Part shown: one piece after another, positions 1 through 7,376 of the stretch
How positions within the stretch are numbered: position 1 is the first letter of the stretch
How the letters are laid out: every line of letters starts with the position of its first letter
From: an uncultured Eubacteriales bacterium
Lineage (GTDB): Bacteria; Bacillota; Clostridia; Oscillospirales; CAG-272
Length of the DNA: 23,514 nt
Reading direction: 5' to 3'
NCBI GenBank assembly: GCA_958414825.1
Contig: CATYXQ010000030.1
Location: forward strand, 1 to 23,514
Position numbers and translations under genes: made by a program
The notes under the pieces: generated by a model
The model's database searches: none
Seen by the model: only the letters and a program-made list of their open reading frames with translations
Told to the model about the DNA's origin: nothing

Positions 1-1
1 C

Positions 2-2476
2 TTCACAGGTGAAGAGGAACCGCCCCGCCGCCGTGTCACTACCTGCCAAAAATGTATCCGCACCCCCGACCTTGAGCGTGTCGGACACACTGCGCGCCAC
101 GGCACATATTTTGAAATGCTCGGCAATTTTTCGTTCGGCGATTATTTCAAAAACGAGGCGATTCCGTGGGCATGGGAATTTCTGACCGAATGTCTTGAGA
201 TTCCAGCCGACCGTCTCTATCCCTCCATCTATCAAAACGACGAGGAAGCTTTTGAGATCTGGACAAAAAAAGTAGGCGTCCCGGCTGAAAAAGTCATTCG
301 ACTCGGGAAAGAGGATAATTTCTGGGAACACGGCAGCGGTCCATGCGGCCCCTGCTCCGAGATCTATTTTGACCGCGGTGAAAAATACGGCTGCGGCAGC
401 CCGGACTGCAAGCCCGGTTGCGACTGCGATCGTTTTATGGAGATTTGGAACAACGTATTCTCCCAGTTTAACAACGACGGAAACGGAAATTATACCGATC
501 TTGCGCAAAAAAACATCGATACCGGTATGGGGCTTGAGCGTTTAGCCTGCGTGATGCAGGATGTGGACAACCTATTTGAAGTGGACACGGTGCGCAAAAT
601 TCTGGACGCCGTCTGCGACATTGCCGGCGTAAAATACGGCGAAAATGCAGGCAAAGACGTCTCAATACGCGTGATTACCGACCATATTCGCAGCGCAACT
701 TTCATGATCTGCGACGGCGTTGTTCCCTCTAACGAGGGGCGCGGCTATGTGCTTCGGCGCATTCTGCGCCGCGCTGCCCGACACTCCAAATTGCTCGGCA
801 TTACGCACGCGTTTCTCTCCGAACTCTGTGAAGTCGTCATCGAACAGAACATCGGCGCCTATCCGGAACTCGGTAGCCGACGCGACTATATCAAAAAAAT
901 CATCGCAATAGAAGAAGAGCGCTTTGACGCTACAATCGACTCGGGGCTTTCTATTCTTTCCAATTTAATAAAGAAAGCCATAGCAAACGGTCAAAAAACG
1001 CTGGACGGCGATGCTGTGTTCAAGCTTTACGATACGTTCGGATTCCCGGTCGATCTGACCCGCGAAATCGCCGAGGAAAAAGGGCTTGCATTGGATGAGG
1101 AAAACTTTACAAATCTGATGCGCGCACAGAAAGAGCGGGCACGCGCGGCGCGCGCAAACATCGGCGGTTGGAGCGAATCGTCCAAGACCCTGCTCGCCGC
1201 GCTTCCGAAAACCGAATTTCTCGGATACGATCAGGAGATCTGCGACGCCGAAATCCTCGCCATCATCGACGGGGACAACGCGCTTGAAGCGGTCAGCGAC
1301 GGCGAATTCAGCCTGATCCTCAACCGGACAACTTTCTATGGAGAAGCGGGCGGACAGGTCGGCGACTCGGGTGTGATCCGCACAAAAAATGCGATCGCAA
1401 GCGTTATAGACACAAAAAAATCTGACGGCGTATATATTCATATCTGCCGTATGGCAAACGGCGTGCTGACAAAAGGCGAAACGGTTTCCGCTGAAATTGA
1501 CAGTGTGCGCCGCGCGGCAATCCGCCGCAACCACAGCGCGGCGCATCTGCTGCACGCCGCCCTGCGCAAGATTCTCGGTACGCATGTCGAACAGGCCGGT
1601 TCCTATGTAGACGCAGGACGTGTGCGTTTTGACTTTACGCATTTTGCCGCGCTGACGCGCGAAGAGCTTTTTGCCGTCGAGCAATTGGTTAACACCCATA
1701 TTCTGTTCGGCGAGCCGATCACTACTGTCGTAACCGATCCGGAATCCGCCAAAAAAGCCGGTGCAATGGCGCTGTTCGGTGAAAAATACGGCGCGAAAGT
1801 ACGCATGGTTAAAATGGGCGCCTTTTCAACCGAGCTTTGCGCCGGAACCCATCTGGACAACACCGCAAAAGTCGGCCTTTTCAAGATCATTTCGGAGTCC
1901 TCGGTCGCCGCGGGAATCCGCCGCATCGAGGGCGCAACGGGACTCGGCGTTTTGAAACTGCTTGCGGACAGTGAAAAACTCGCAGCCGACGCGGCGGCCG
2001 AACTGAAGGCGGCTGATCCCGGAGAAATTGTTCACCGTGCGGCGGCGCTTCAAAACGAACTGAAGCAATTGAAAAAGGAACTGGAAGCCGCAAATCAAAA
2101 GTTATCCGAAAGCGCGCTGTCCGGTCTTTCCGAAAACGTCATCATCGTTCACGGCGTGGAACTAACCGCAGCCAAAATCGAGGGCAATGCACAGAGCGCG
2201 CGCACCGTCTGCGACAAAATCAAGGAAAGCAACCCCAAAGCCGTGGCCGTCATTGCCGCCGTAGAAAACGGCAAGCTGAATTTTGCCGCCTGCGCCGGCA
2301 AAGAAGCGGTAGCCATGGGCGCAAATGCGGGTAAGCTGGTCGGTGCGGTCGCGGCTATTACCGGCGGTCGCGGCGGCGGACGCCCCGACAGTGCAATGGC
2401 CGGCGGCGTAGAGATCCGAAAAGTGGAAGAAGCGCTTGCAGCAGCTTCTTCTATCCTATCGGGTATGCTGAGATAA
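2..2476 (+). CDS. alaS: Alanyl-tRNA synthetase, 5' partial
   Basis: Charges tRNA-Ala with alanine in the cytoplasm and hydrolyses mischarged Ser/Gly-tRNA-Ala. The open frame runs off the left edge; an internal Met at position 116 is not the real start, because the preceding codons encode conserved AlaRS sequence (FTGEEEPP, TTCQKCIRTPDLERVG, HGTYFEMLGNFSFGDYF). By comparison with the family, about 50 N-terminal residues are missing, and 824 residues are visible. A Cys-rich insert (GCGSPDCKPGCDCDRF), common in Bacillota AlaRS, follows the class II core. The editing domain shows the zinc motifs NHSAAH and CAGTH, and the C-Ala domain ends with GGRGGGRPDSAMAGG. A Lys/Glu-rich coiled segment (ELKQLKKELEAANQKL) links the two. 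The reading frame is intact to TAA. A hairpin follows the stop. The neighbour is rpmH rather than dnaA. Identification is secure. Confidence 0.97.
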   Translation, partial: FTGEEEPPRRRVTTCQKCIRTPDLERVGHTARHGTYFEMLGNFSFGDYFKNEAIPWAWEFLTECLEIPADRLYPSIYQNDEEAFEIWTKKVGVPAEKVIRLGKEDNFWEHGSGPCGPCSEIYFDRGEKYGCGSPDCKPGCDCDRFMEIWNNVFSQFNNDGNGNYTDLAQKNIDTGMGLERLACVMQDVDNLFEVDTVRKILDAVCDIAGVKYGENAGKDVSIRVITDHIRSATFMICDGVVPSNEGRGYVLRRILRRAARHSKLLGITHAFLSELCEVVIEQNIGAYPELGSRRDYIKKIIAIEEERFDATIDSGLSILSNLIKKAIANGQKTLDGDAVFKLYDTFGFPVDLTREIAEEKGLALDEENFTNLMRAQKERARAARANIGGWSESSKTLLAALPKTEFLGYDQEICDAEILAIIDGDNALEAVSDGEFSLILNRTTFYGEAGGQVGDSGVIRTKNAIASVIDTKKSDGVYIHICRMANGVLTKGETVSAEIDSVRRAAIRRNHSAAHLLHAALRKILGTHVEQAGSYVDAGRVRFDFTHFAALTREELFAVEQLVNTHILFGEPITTVVTDPESAKKAGAMALFGEKYGAKVRMVKMGAFSTELCAGTHLDNTAKVGLFKIISESSVAAGIRRIEGATGLGVLKLLADSEKLAADAAAELKAADPGEIVHRAAALQNELKQLKKELEAANQKLSESALSGLSENVIIVHGVELTAAKIEGNAQSARTVCDKIKESNPKAVAVIAAVENGKLNFAACAGKEAVAMGANAGKLVGAVAAITGGRGGGRPDSAMAGGVEIRKVEEALAAASSILSGMLR

Positions 2477-2500
2477 CAGCAAAATTTTCAATTTTGGATT

Positions 2501-2532
2501 CCGCACACGCCGCGAAAATGCGGCGTGTGCGG
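2501..2532 (+). terminator. Strong hairpin after alaS, possible terminator
   Basis: A perfect 13-bp inverted repeat, arms CCGCACACGCCGC (2501-2513) and GCGGCGTGTGCGG (2520-2532), encloses a 6-base loop 24 bases after the alaS stop. What follows is CTGTCAAAAAACAAAATTTCTTT, so there is no clean U-tract. It may terminate alaS transcripts or protect their 3' end. The stem is certain; terminator function is inferred from its position. Confidence 0.6.
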
Positions 2533-2692
2533 CTGTCAAAAAACAAAATTTCTTTGGGGGCGCATATTGGAGCCTCCTTTGGCGGCGTATTCTCGTCGCC
2601 GCGCCGTCTGCATACAACTTATTTCCGCTTTTAAAATCATTATTTTACTATATTTTATTTTTATCCGTATGCCAATTTATTTCAAAAAAGAC
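2533..2692. other. Non-coding stretch between alaS hairpin and rpmH promoter
   Basis: This is the middle of the 315-base gap between alaS and rpmH. It changes from G+C-rich to very A+T-rich (from about 2620 onward). A weak 7-bp stem, GGCGGCG (2581-2587) with CGTCGCC (2594-2600), includes one G-T pair. A 66-codon open frame across it has no ribosome binding site and no family resemblance. I see no convincing DnaA-box cluster, T-box or riboswitch here. Confidence 0.5.
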
Positions 2693-2721
2693 TTGACAAG
2701 CTTATCCCGGTTTTATATAAT
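2693..2721 (+). promoter_or_regulatory. Consensus sigma-A promoter of the rpmH operon
   Basis: TTGACA (2693-2698) and TATAAT (2716-2721) are separated by exactly 17 bases, which is a perfect match to the housekeeping consensus. It lies 70 bases upstream of the rpmH start codon and is the best promoter in the window, as expected for an abundant ribosomal protein. Confidence 0.93.
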
Positions 2722-2791
2722 ATAAATTGTCTTTTTATGAATACACGTGAAGTATACGCTTCCGAATCCATACAAGGAGGTGCAACCAGAA

Positions 2792-2926
2792 ATGCTTAGA
2801 ACATATCAGCCTAAAAAGCGCCAGAGAAAAAAAGAGCACGGCTTTATGAAAAGAATGAAAACTGCCGACGGCAGAAAGGTTTTGAAGAGACGCCGCGCCA
2901 AAGGCAGAGCAAGACTCACCTATTGA
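2792..2926 (+). CDS. rpmH: 50S ribosomal protein L34
   Basis: A 44-residue, highly basic protein of the large ribosomal subunit. The translation has the complete L34 signature: MLRTYQPKKRQRKK at the start, HGFMKRMKTADGRKVL in the middle and RRRAKGRARLTY at the end, at the usual family length. The start is fixed by AAGGAGG at 2774-2780, 11 bases before ATG. It is transcribed from the consensus promoter 70 bases upstream and is separated from rnpA by several stem-loops, so it can be expressed at a much higher level than the genes downstream. Its usual neighbour dnaA is absent; alaS lies upstream instead. Identification is certain. Confidence 0.98.
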   Translation: MLRTYQPKKRQRKKEHGFMKRMKTADGRKVLKRRRAKGRARLTY

Positions 2927-2968
2927 TTATGTTGAACCGAATCACTTACTCCCACGGGAGTCTCAAAT

Positions 2969-3003
2969 CTCCGATAACTCTTTGTGCGGTTATCGGGGTT
3001 TTT
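2969..3003 (+). terminator. Intrinsic-terminator-like attenuator between rpmH and rnpA
   Basis: Arms CTCCGATAAC (2969-2978) and GTTATCGGGG (2989-2998) form a 10-bp stem with one G-T pair and a 10-base loop. Five T residues (2999-3003) follow at once. This is the classic rho-independent form. A 5-bp hairpin (2948-2952 with 2957-2961) precedes it. Because rnpA has no obvious strong promoter of its own, partial termination that lowers rnpA-to-mnmE expression relative to rpmH is the likely role. Confidence 0.75.
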
Positions 3004-3019
3004 GGTTTCGGCTTATTTT

Positions 3020-3040
3020 GGGATACGCTCTGCGTATTTC
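3020..3040 (+). promoter_or_regulatory. Second stem-loop in the rnpA leader
   Basis: GGGATACGC (3020-3028) pairs with GCGTATTTC (3032-3040) with two G-T pairs and a 3-base loop. It lies 7 bases before the rnpA ribosome binding site (GGAAGAGG, 3048-3055). It could be an RNA-processing or mRNA-stability element at the new 5' side of the rnpA message. The structure is visible; the function is inferred. Confidence 0.4.
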
Positions 3041-3062
3041 AAAGAACGGAAGAGGTATACCT

Positions 3063-3434
3063 GTGAAATACCGCGCCATCTGCGAAAATCACCTGTATTC
3101 AAAGGCATATAAGAAAGGCAGAAAGGCGGTCACACCGACCGTCGCGGTTTATGTCCTGCCTGATTTTAAAAAACACGCCCTGATGCGGGCGAATCCCGAA
3201 AAAAAATATATCAACCGCATCGGTCTGACCGTCGGGAAAAAAATCGGCGGCGCTGTTGCACGCAGCCGCGCCAAGCGAATCATCCGGCATGCTTACCGGC
3301 ATATCGACGTCACAATCGGCGTAAAATCCGGCCATCTGATCGTCATTGCCGCGCGCGAAGCGATCCGCGGCAAAAAAATGCAGGACATCGAGCGTGATCT
3401 TCGATACGCGCTCCGTAAACTCGAGTTGTTATGA
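3063..3434 (+). CDS. rnpA: Ribonuclease P protein component
   Basis: The protein subunit of RNase P, which binds the catalytic RNA and the 5' leader of pre-tRNA. It has 123 residues, typical of the family. The conserved RNR region is present as ARSRAKRIIRHAYR, preceded by RIGLTVGKKIGGAVARS, with a LIVIAAREAI strand after it. The start is GTG at 3063, preceded by GGAAGAGG at 3048-3055 with 7 bases of spacing. An in-frame upstream ATG at 2982 would start inside the terminator hairpin and adds a sequence unlike RnpA, so it is rejected. The stop codon overlaps the yidD start by ATGA, which indicates translational coupling. Confidence 0.95.
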   Translation: MKYRAICENHLYSKAYKKGRKAVTPTVAVYVLPDFKKHALMRANPEKKYINRIGLTVGKKIGGAVARSRAKRIIRHAYRHIDVTIGVKSGHLIVIAAREAIRGKKMQDIERDLRYALRKLELL

Positions 3435-3682
3435 AGCATCTTTTTATCTGGCTGATACAGTTGTATCGCCGCTATATTTCACCGCTGAAACCGAGTTGTT
3501 GCAGGTTCACACCGACCTGTTCCGCCTACGCTGTCGAGGCGTTTACCAAACGTGGCTTTTTCTGCGGTTTGATTTTGACCGTCGGCCGCCTGCTTCGGTG
3601 CAATCCGTTTGGCAGGGGCGGTTATGATCCGGTACCCGAAAAAGGGTTCCGCCGCGCAAAACAACACAGCGATGAAAGCTGA
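3431..3682 (+). CDS. yidD: Membrane protein insertion efficiency factor YidD
   Basis: A small 83-residue protein that associates with the inner face of the membrane and assists YidC-dependent insertion. Family hallmarks are all present: IQLYRRYISPLKP with CCRFTPTCSAYAVEA near the N-terminus, then RLLRCNPFGRGGYDPVP. It begins with an amphipathic N-terminal segment and contains the typical conserved Cys residues. Its ATG overlaps the rnpA TGA by four bases, and yidC follows after a 33-base gap. The order rnpA-yidD-yidC is the standard one in bacteria, and the length is usual. Confidence 0.95.
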   Translation: MKHLFIWLIQLYRRYISPLKPSCCRFTPTCSAYAVEAFTKRGFFCGLILTVGRLLRCNPFGRGGYDPVPEKGFRRAKQHSDES

Positions 3683-3691
3683 AGAAAGGAC

Positions 3692-3705
3692 GTTCCCAAG
3701 GGAAC
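3692..3705 (+). promoter_or_regulatory. Hairpin between the Shine-Dalgarno and start codon of yidC
   Basis: GTTCC (3692-3696) pairs with GGAAC (3701-3705) around a CAAG loop. It lies between the only good ribosome binding site (GAAAGGA, 3684-3690) and the yidC ATG at 3716. The linear spacing is 25 bases, too long for initiation. Folding out the 14-base hairpin leaves 11 bases. The stem is short, so the role is a hypothesis. Confidence 0.45.
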
Positions 3706-3715
3706 CGGATACCCC

Positions 3716-4807
3716 ATGAATTCACTTTTTGACATCATCAACATACCTTTTTCGTATGTGATCCGTTTTTTTGACAGTTTCACCGGCAGTTATGCTCTGA
3801 CTCTGCTGCTCTTTGCACTGATCATCAAACTTGTTTTTCTGCCGATGGGCATAAAGCAACAGAAGAATCAGATTAAAATGGCCGCGCTTCGTCCAAAAGA
3901 AGAAGTCATCCGCAAAAAATACGCCGGCCGAACCGATAGAGCGACCCAGCAAAAAATGCAGCAGGAGATCATGGAACTGCAGCAGAAAGAAAACGTCAGT
4001 CCGCTGGGCGGCTGTCTGCCTCTCATCATCCAAATGATCGTCATTGTCGCGCTCTATCAAATTATTCGCAATCCGCTGACCTATATCTGCGGAATCGGCA
4101 TAGAGGGACTTGAAGCAATCAAAGCCGCTCTGCCGGAGATCACCATGCAGGGCGAACAGATCGGCGCAATCAGCGCAATCAACGGACTTGCGACAAGCAA
4201 TCCGACCGCCTACGCTTCCCTGCTCGAACAGGTTCCCGGAATCGCCAATATTCCGAACTTCAGCCTGTTCGGAATGGATTTGACCGTGGTGCCGTGGAAC
4301 ACGTTCCCGTCCGTACACATGATTATCCCGATCGTCTGCTTTGTTTTACAGTTTGTCACGATGAAGCTGACGCGCAAATTCACCTATCAATCTCCTGCGG
4401 CTGAAGCCACGCAGAACAACATTTCCATGAAAATCATGGATTTCGCAATGCCCCTTATGTCGCTTTATTTCTGCTTTATTCTTCAGGGGGCAATCGGTCT
4501 GTACTGGATTTACCAAAACATATTTTCGTTTGCGCAGACCGTAATCCTGGCCAAAACCATGCCCGTTCCGAGATATACCGAGGAAGACATCAAAAAAGCG
4601 GAAAAGGAAATGAAAGCGAAAGGCTACAATACAAAAAAAGCCGATCTGCCCCGCGTGCGTTCCTTGCATCATATTGACGACGATGACTATGAGACGCTGC
4701 CAGAAGTGGAAAGCAAAGAATCCAAAGGCGCAGCACAGCCTCTTTTGAACGGCGAAAAAGTTCCGCTGAAAGACGAGAACGCTAAAAAGAAAAAAAAGAA
4801 TGATTGA
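3716..4807 (+). CDS. yidC: Membrane protein insertase YidC/Oxa1/SpoIIIJ family
   Basis: Inserts and folds membrane proteins, alone or with SecYEG. It has 363 residues and belongs to the short Gram-positive type, without the large periplasmic domain of proteobacterial YidC. Hydrophobic segments lie near residues 26-46, 98-120, 200-222 and 240-282, with the diagnostic GGCLPLIIQM at the start of the second and the QGAIGLYWIYQNIFS stretch in the last. Two charged cytoplasmic loops are present, and the C-terminus is a basic tail (KKKKKND). There is no N-terminal lipobox, unlike B. subtilis SpoIIIJ. The groove residue that is Arg in the Bacillus proteins aligns with Lys38 (ALIIKLVFLP). The start ATG has an unusual upstream hairpin. 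The stop overlaps or abuts jag. Confidence 0.95.
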   Translation: MNSLFDIINIPFSYVIRFFDSFTGSYALTLLLFALIIKLVFLPMGIKQQKNQIKMAALRPKEEVIRKKYAGRTDRATQQKMQQEIMELQQKENVSPLGGCLPLIIQMIVIVALYQIIRNPLTYICGIGIEGLEAIKAALPEITMQGEQIGAISAINGLATSNPTAYASLLEQVPGIANIPNFSLFGMDLTVVPWNTFPSVHMIIPIVCFVLQFVTMKLTRKFTYQSPAAEATQNNISMKIMDFAMPLMSLYFCFILQGAIGLYWIYQNIFSFAQTVILAKTMPVPRYTEEDIKKAEKEMKAKGYNTKKADLPRVRSLHHIDDDDYETLPEVESKESKGAAQPLLNGEKVPLKDENAKKKKKND

Positions 4808-4838
4808 GAAAGGCAAGCCTCAGCTTGATATAAGGATT

Positions 4839-5855
4839 ATGATTACCGAAATCGCAGCAACAGGAAAGAACGTCAACGAAGCGATGGAAGCGCTGAAACA
4901 AAAGCTTGGCGTGACCGACCTTGACGGCATAGATTACAAAGTACTCAGCGTAGGAAAAAAAGGCGGCCTGTTCGGCATCGGCGCATCCCCCGCAAAAGTC
5001 GCGGCTTATATCGACGACGGACAAGCAGAAGACGCTCCAGCCCCGGAGCAGATCGAAACGAAAACCGCCGATAAAAAGGCGGCCGAAAGTTTTGACAAAA
5101 AGCCGCAGGAACGCCCTGCGCAAAAGACTGCAAAAGCCGAGCAGCCGCAGAAATCAGAGCAGCCGGAAGCGGATAAAGCGAAAATTCCAGCCATGTGTGC
5201 AACTGAAAAAAAATCTGAAATAAGACCCAAGCGACCGAAAACGCCGGTGACCGAAGCCGAAACCGGTGCCGCCATGCACTTTATCGAAAAGCTGATTGAA
5301 AATTTGGAAATCCGGGTTGAAGCCTCCCTTGTTCCCGATGAAGAGGACGGCGTATGCATCAGTATTACCGGCGAAGACGCAGGTATGCTCATCGGCCATC
5401 ACGGCGAAACGCTGGACGCCCTCCAATATCTCGCCAACCTCGCCGCAAACCGCGCAGAGGGCAAAGGCGATCACGAGCGCATCACGGTTGACGTGGAAAA
5501 CTACCGGGCTAAAAGAGAGGAAACTCTGCGCGCTCTGGCTCGCCGCATGGCTGCAAAAGTGCAAAAATACGGACGGAGCGTTGTACTTGAACCGATGAAT
5601 CCTTATGAGCGTCGGATCATTCACGCCGAGGTTCAGGAAATTGAGGGCGTATCCACCAGTTCAATCGGTTCGGACAACAACCGCAAAGTCGTACTTTTCC
5701 TGACTGACAAAGGTATGGGCAAACTGCCGCCCCGCACAGACAAAAGACGGGGCGATGGACAGCGCCGCAGACGTTCAGGCGCTCCGAGGCGAAATCATGA
5801 CGTCGTGGCTGCCGAAACTTCTGAACAGAACGAACAAATCTCTGAAAACGAATAA
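4839..5855 (+). CDS. jag: RNA-binding protein Jag/KhpB (SpoIIIJ-associated, EloR)
   Basis: A KH-R3H RNA-binding protein; in streptococci its homologue KhpB/EloR acts with KhpA in control of cell elongation. Domains in order: Jag-N (first ~55 residues, ending GKKGGLFGIGASPAKV), a disordered Lys/Glu/Ala/Pro-rich linker (~60-150), a KH domain with the GxxG-type loop LIGHHGETLDALQYL, an R3H domain with NPYERRIIH (Arg-x3-His), and an Arg-rich tail. The start at 4839 (MITEIAATGKNVNEAM) fits the family N-terminus, but its AAGGA lies only two bases upstream. An in-frame ATG at 4800, overlapping the yidC stop by eight bases, would add 13 residues and allow coupling. The start is therefore uncertain; the gene identity is not. 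Confidence 0.93.
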   Translation: MITEIAATGKNVNEAMEALKQKLGVTDLDGIDYKVLSVGKKGGLFGIGASPAKVAAYIDDGQAEDAPAPEQIETKTADKKAAESFDKKPQERPAQKTAKAEQPQKSEQPEADKAKIPAMCATEKKSEIRPKRPKTPVTEAETGAAMHFIEKLIENLEIRVEASLVPDEEDGVCISITGEDAGMLIGHHGETLDALQYLANLAANRAEGKGDHERITVDVENYRAKREETLRALARRMAAKVQKYGRSVVLEPMNPYERRIIHAEVQEIEGVSTSSIGSDNNRKVVLFLTDKGMGKLPPRTDKRRGDGQRRRRSGAPRRNHDVVAAETSEQNEQISENE

Positions 5856-5865
5856 CGGAGGAACT

Positions 5866-7251
5866 ATGGCAAACGACTACACGTCAACGATTGCCGCCGT
5901 TTCCACGCCACGCGGCAAAGGCGGCGTGGCGCTGATCAGAATATCGGGTGAAGAAGCAGCGGCCGTTGTCGGTCGCTGCTTTTCTCCAAAATGCGGCAAA
6001 CCGACGGCGGAGCTTGAAGCCCGCCGTCTATATCGCGGAAATATTCTGGCTGACGGCGAAGTCATTGACGACGGCATACTGACAATTTTTCGCGCGCCGG
6101 CTTCCTACACAGGCGAGGATATGGCGGAAATCACCTGTCACGGCGGAATGCTGGTGACGCAGCGAGTCCTCGAAGCGGTCTTTCTTGCTGGCGCCGTTGC
6201 GGCCGCTCCCGGAGAATTTACCCGCAGAGCCTTTATAAACGGAAAACTTTCCCTGACGCGCGCGGAAGCAATCGGCGCAGTTTTGGATGCAAAAAGCGAT
6301 GCGCAGCTGCGCATTGCCGAAAAACAGCGCGCTGGCGCGCTGGCTGACAAAATTGAAACAGCCACGCAAACACTGACCGCACTGATTGCCGACGTATACG
6401 CGAAAATCGACTACCCGGAAGAAGATCTGTCCGAACTGACCGACAGCGAATTTATCCGCCGCGCCGAGCAAACCGAAGAAAGTCTTCAGGCTCTACTGCG
6501 TACTTACCGCGCGGGACAGGCGATTTTCGAGGGTATCAGCGCCGTCATCTGCGGCGCGCCCAATCGGGGAAAAAGTTCACTATACAATGCGCTGGCAGGC
6601 GATAACGCCGCGATTGTAACCGAGATTGCCGGTACGACGCGCGATCTGCTTGAGCGAGAAATTCCGGTTGGCCGCGTACTGCTCCGCCTCTGCGACACAG
6701 CCGGCATCCATAAAACCGACGATCCGGTCGAAAAAATCGGAATTTCCCGCGCGTGCGCACGGCTGGATTCTGCCAGGCTGATTCTCTGCGTTTTTGACGA
6801 TTCCAAACCGCTCGATGAAGAGGACTTGGAACTGCTCGACCGGATACAAAAATGTACAGCCCCCAAAATCGCGCTGCTGAACAAATCCGATCTCGGAAAG
6901 ACTAATTTCCCGAAAGAAGCGGCCGCCGGCTTTTCCCATGTGCTGCGCATCAGCGCAAAAACAGGAATGGGGATAGACGCGCTCAGGCAGGCGGTTGAAG
7001 AACTGTTTCTAAGCGGATACATCGACGCGGACGACGGCGCAATGGTCACCAGCGCGCGCCAGTTTGCCGCGCTCACCGGCGCCGCCGAGCGAATTCAAGA
7101 CGCGATCAAAACCTGTAAAAGCGGATATGGAACCGACCTTGCAGCCAGCGACCTTGAGCGTGCCGCCGCACTGCTCGGAGAAATCGACGGTCGCGGCGTG
7201 AGCGAAGCGGTCGTAACCGAAATTTTCAGCCGCTTCTGCGTCGGAAAATAA
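5866..7251 (+). CDS. mnmE: tRNA modification GTPase MnmE (TrmE)
   Basis: A GTPase that works with MnmG to install the (carboxymethyl)aminomethyl group on wobble U34 of certain tRNAs. It has 461 residues, the usual length. The N-terminal folate-binding domain starts DYTSTIAAVSTPRGKGGVALIRISG. The embedded Ras-like G domain shows GAPNRGKSS (residues 230-238), GTTRD, DTAG, NKSD and SAKTG. The C-terminus ends with the family-specific FCVGK, with the conserved Cys458. The start is set by GGAGG at 5857-5861, and upstream in-frame codons belong to the overlapping jag tail. It follows jag by 10 bases. MnmG, normally the next gene, is not here. Confidence 0.97.
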   Translation: MANDYTSTIAAVSTPRGKGGVALIRISGEEAAAVVGRCFSPKCGKPTAELEARRLYRGNILADGEVIDDGILTIFRAPASYTGEDMAEITCHGGMLVTQRVLEAVFLAGAVAAAPGEFTRRAFINGKLSLTRAEAIGAVLDAKSDAQLRIAEKQRAGALADKIETATQTLTALIADVYAKIDYPEEDLSELTDSEFIRRAEQTEESLQALLRTYRAGQAIFEGISAVICGAPNRGKSSLYNALAGDNAAIVTEIAGTTRDLLEREIPVGRVLLRLCDTAGIHKTDDPVEKIGISRACARLDSARLILCVFDDSKPLDEEDLELLDRIQKCTAPKIALLNKSDLGKTNFPKEAAAGFSHVLRISAKTGMGIDALRQAVEELFLSGYIDADDGAMVTSARQFAALTGAAERIQDAIKTCKSGYGTDLAASDLERAAALLGEIDGRGVSEAVVTEIFSRFCVGK

Positions 7252-7296
7252 ACAGGCAAGCGTTCGATGTTAAACCTTTCTTAAGTTTTCGGCATC

Positions 7297-7325
7297 TTGC
7301 TTCTTAATTTTTTCTCTTCTATAAT
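7297..7325 (+). promoter_or_regulatory. Promoter of the VanZ-like gene
   Basis: TTGCTT (7297-7302) and TATAAT (7320-7325) are separated by 17 bases, 52 bases before the start codon at 7377. The -10 region sits in an interrupted palindrome, TCTATAA-TT-TTATAGA (7318-7333). No terminator hairpin was seen after mnmE, so read-through is also possible. Confidence 0.75.
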
Positions 7326-7376
7326 TTTATAGAGAAGCGACCTGCTTTTTGAAGTCACTTTTGAAAGGAAATTCCC

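Noticed and set aside
965..1699. 244-codon open frame on the minus strand inside alaS
   Set aside because: It lies opposite conserved AlaRS codons, has no ribosome binding site, and its translation resembles no family. It is a by-product of codon bias in alaS.
2477..2791. Possible oriC next to rpmH
   Set aside because: Only degenerate matches to the DnaA box occur (TTATCCGTA near 2661, TTATCCCGG near 2703), with no cluster and no dnaA beside them.
2982..3062. Longer RnpA beginning at the ATG at 2982
   Set aside because: The extension starts within the terminator hairpin and does not resemble RnpA. The GTG at 3063 has a good ribosome binding site and gives the family length.
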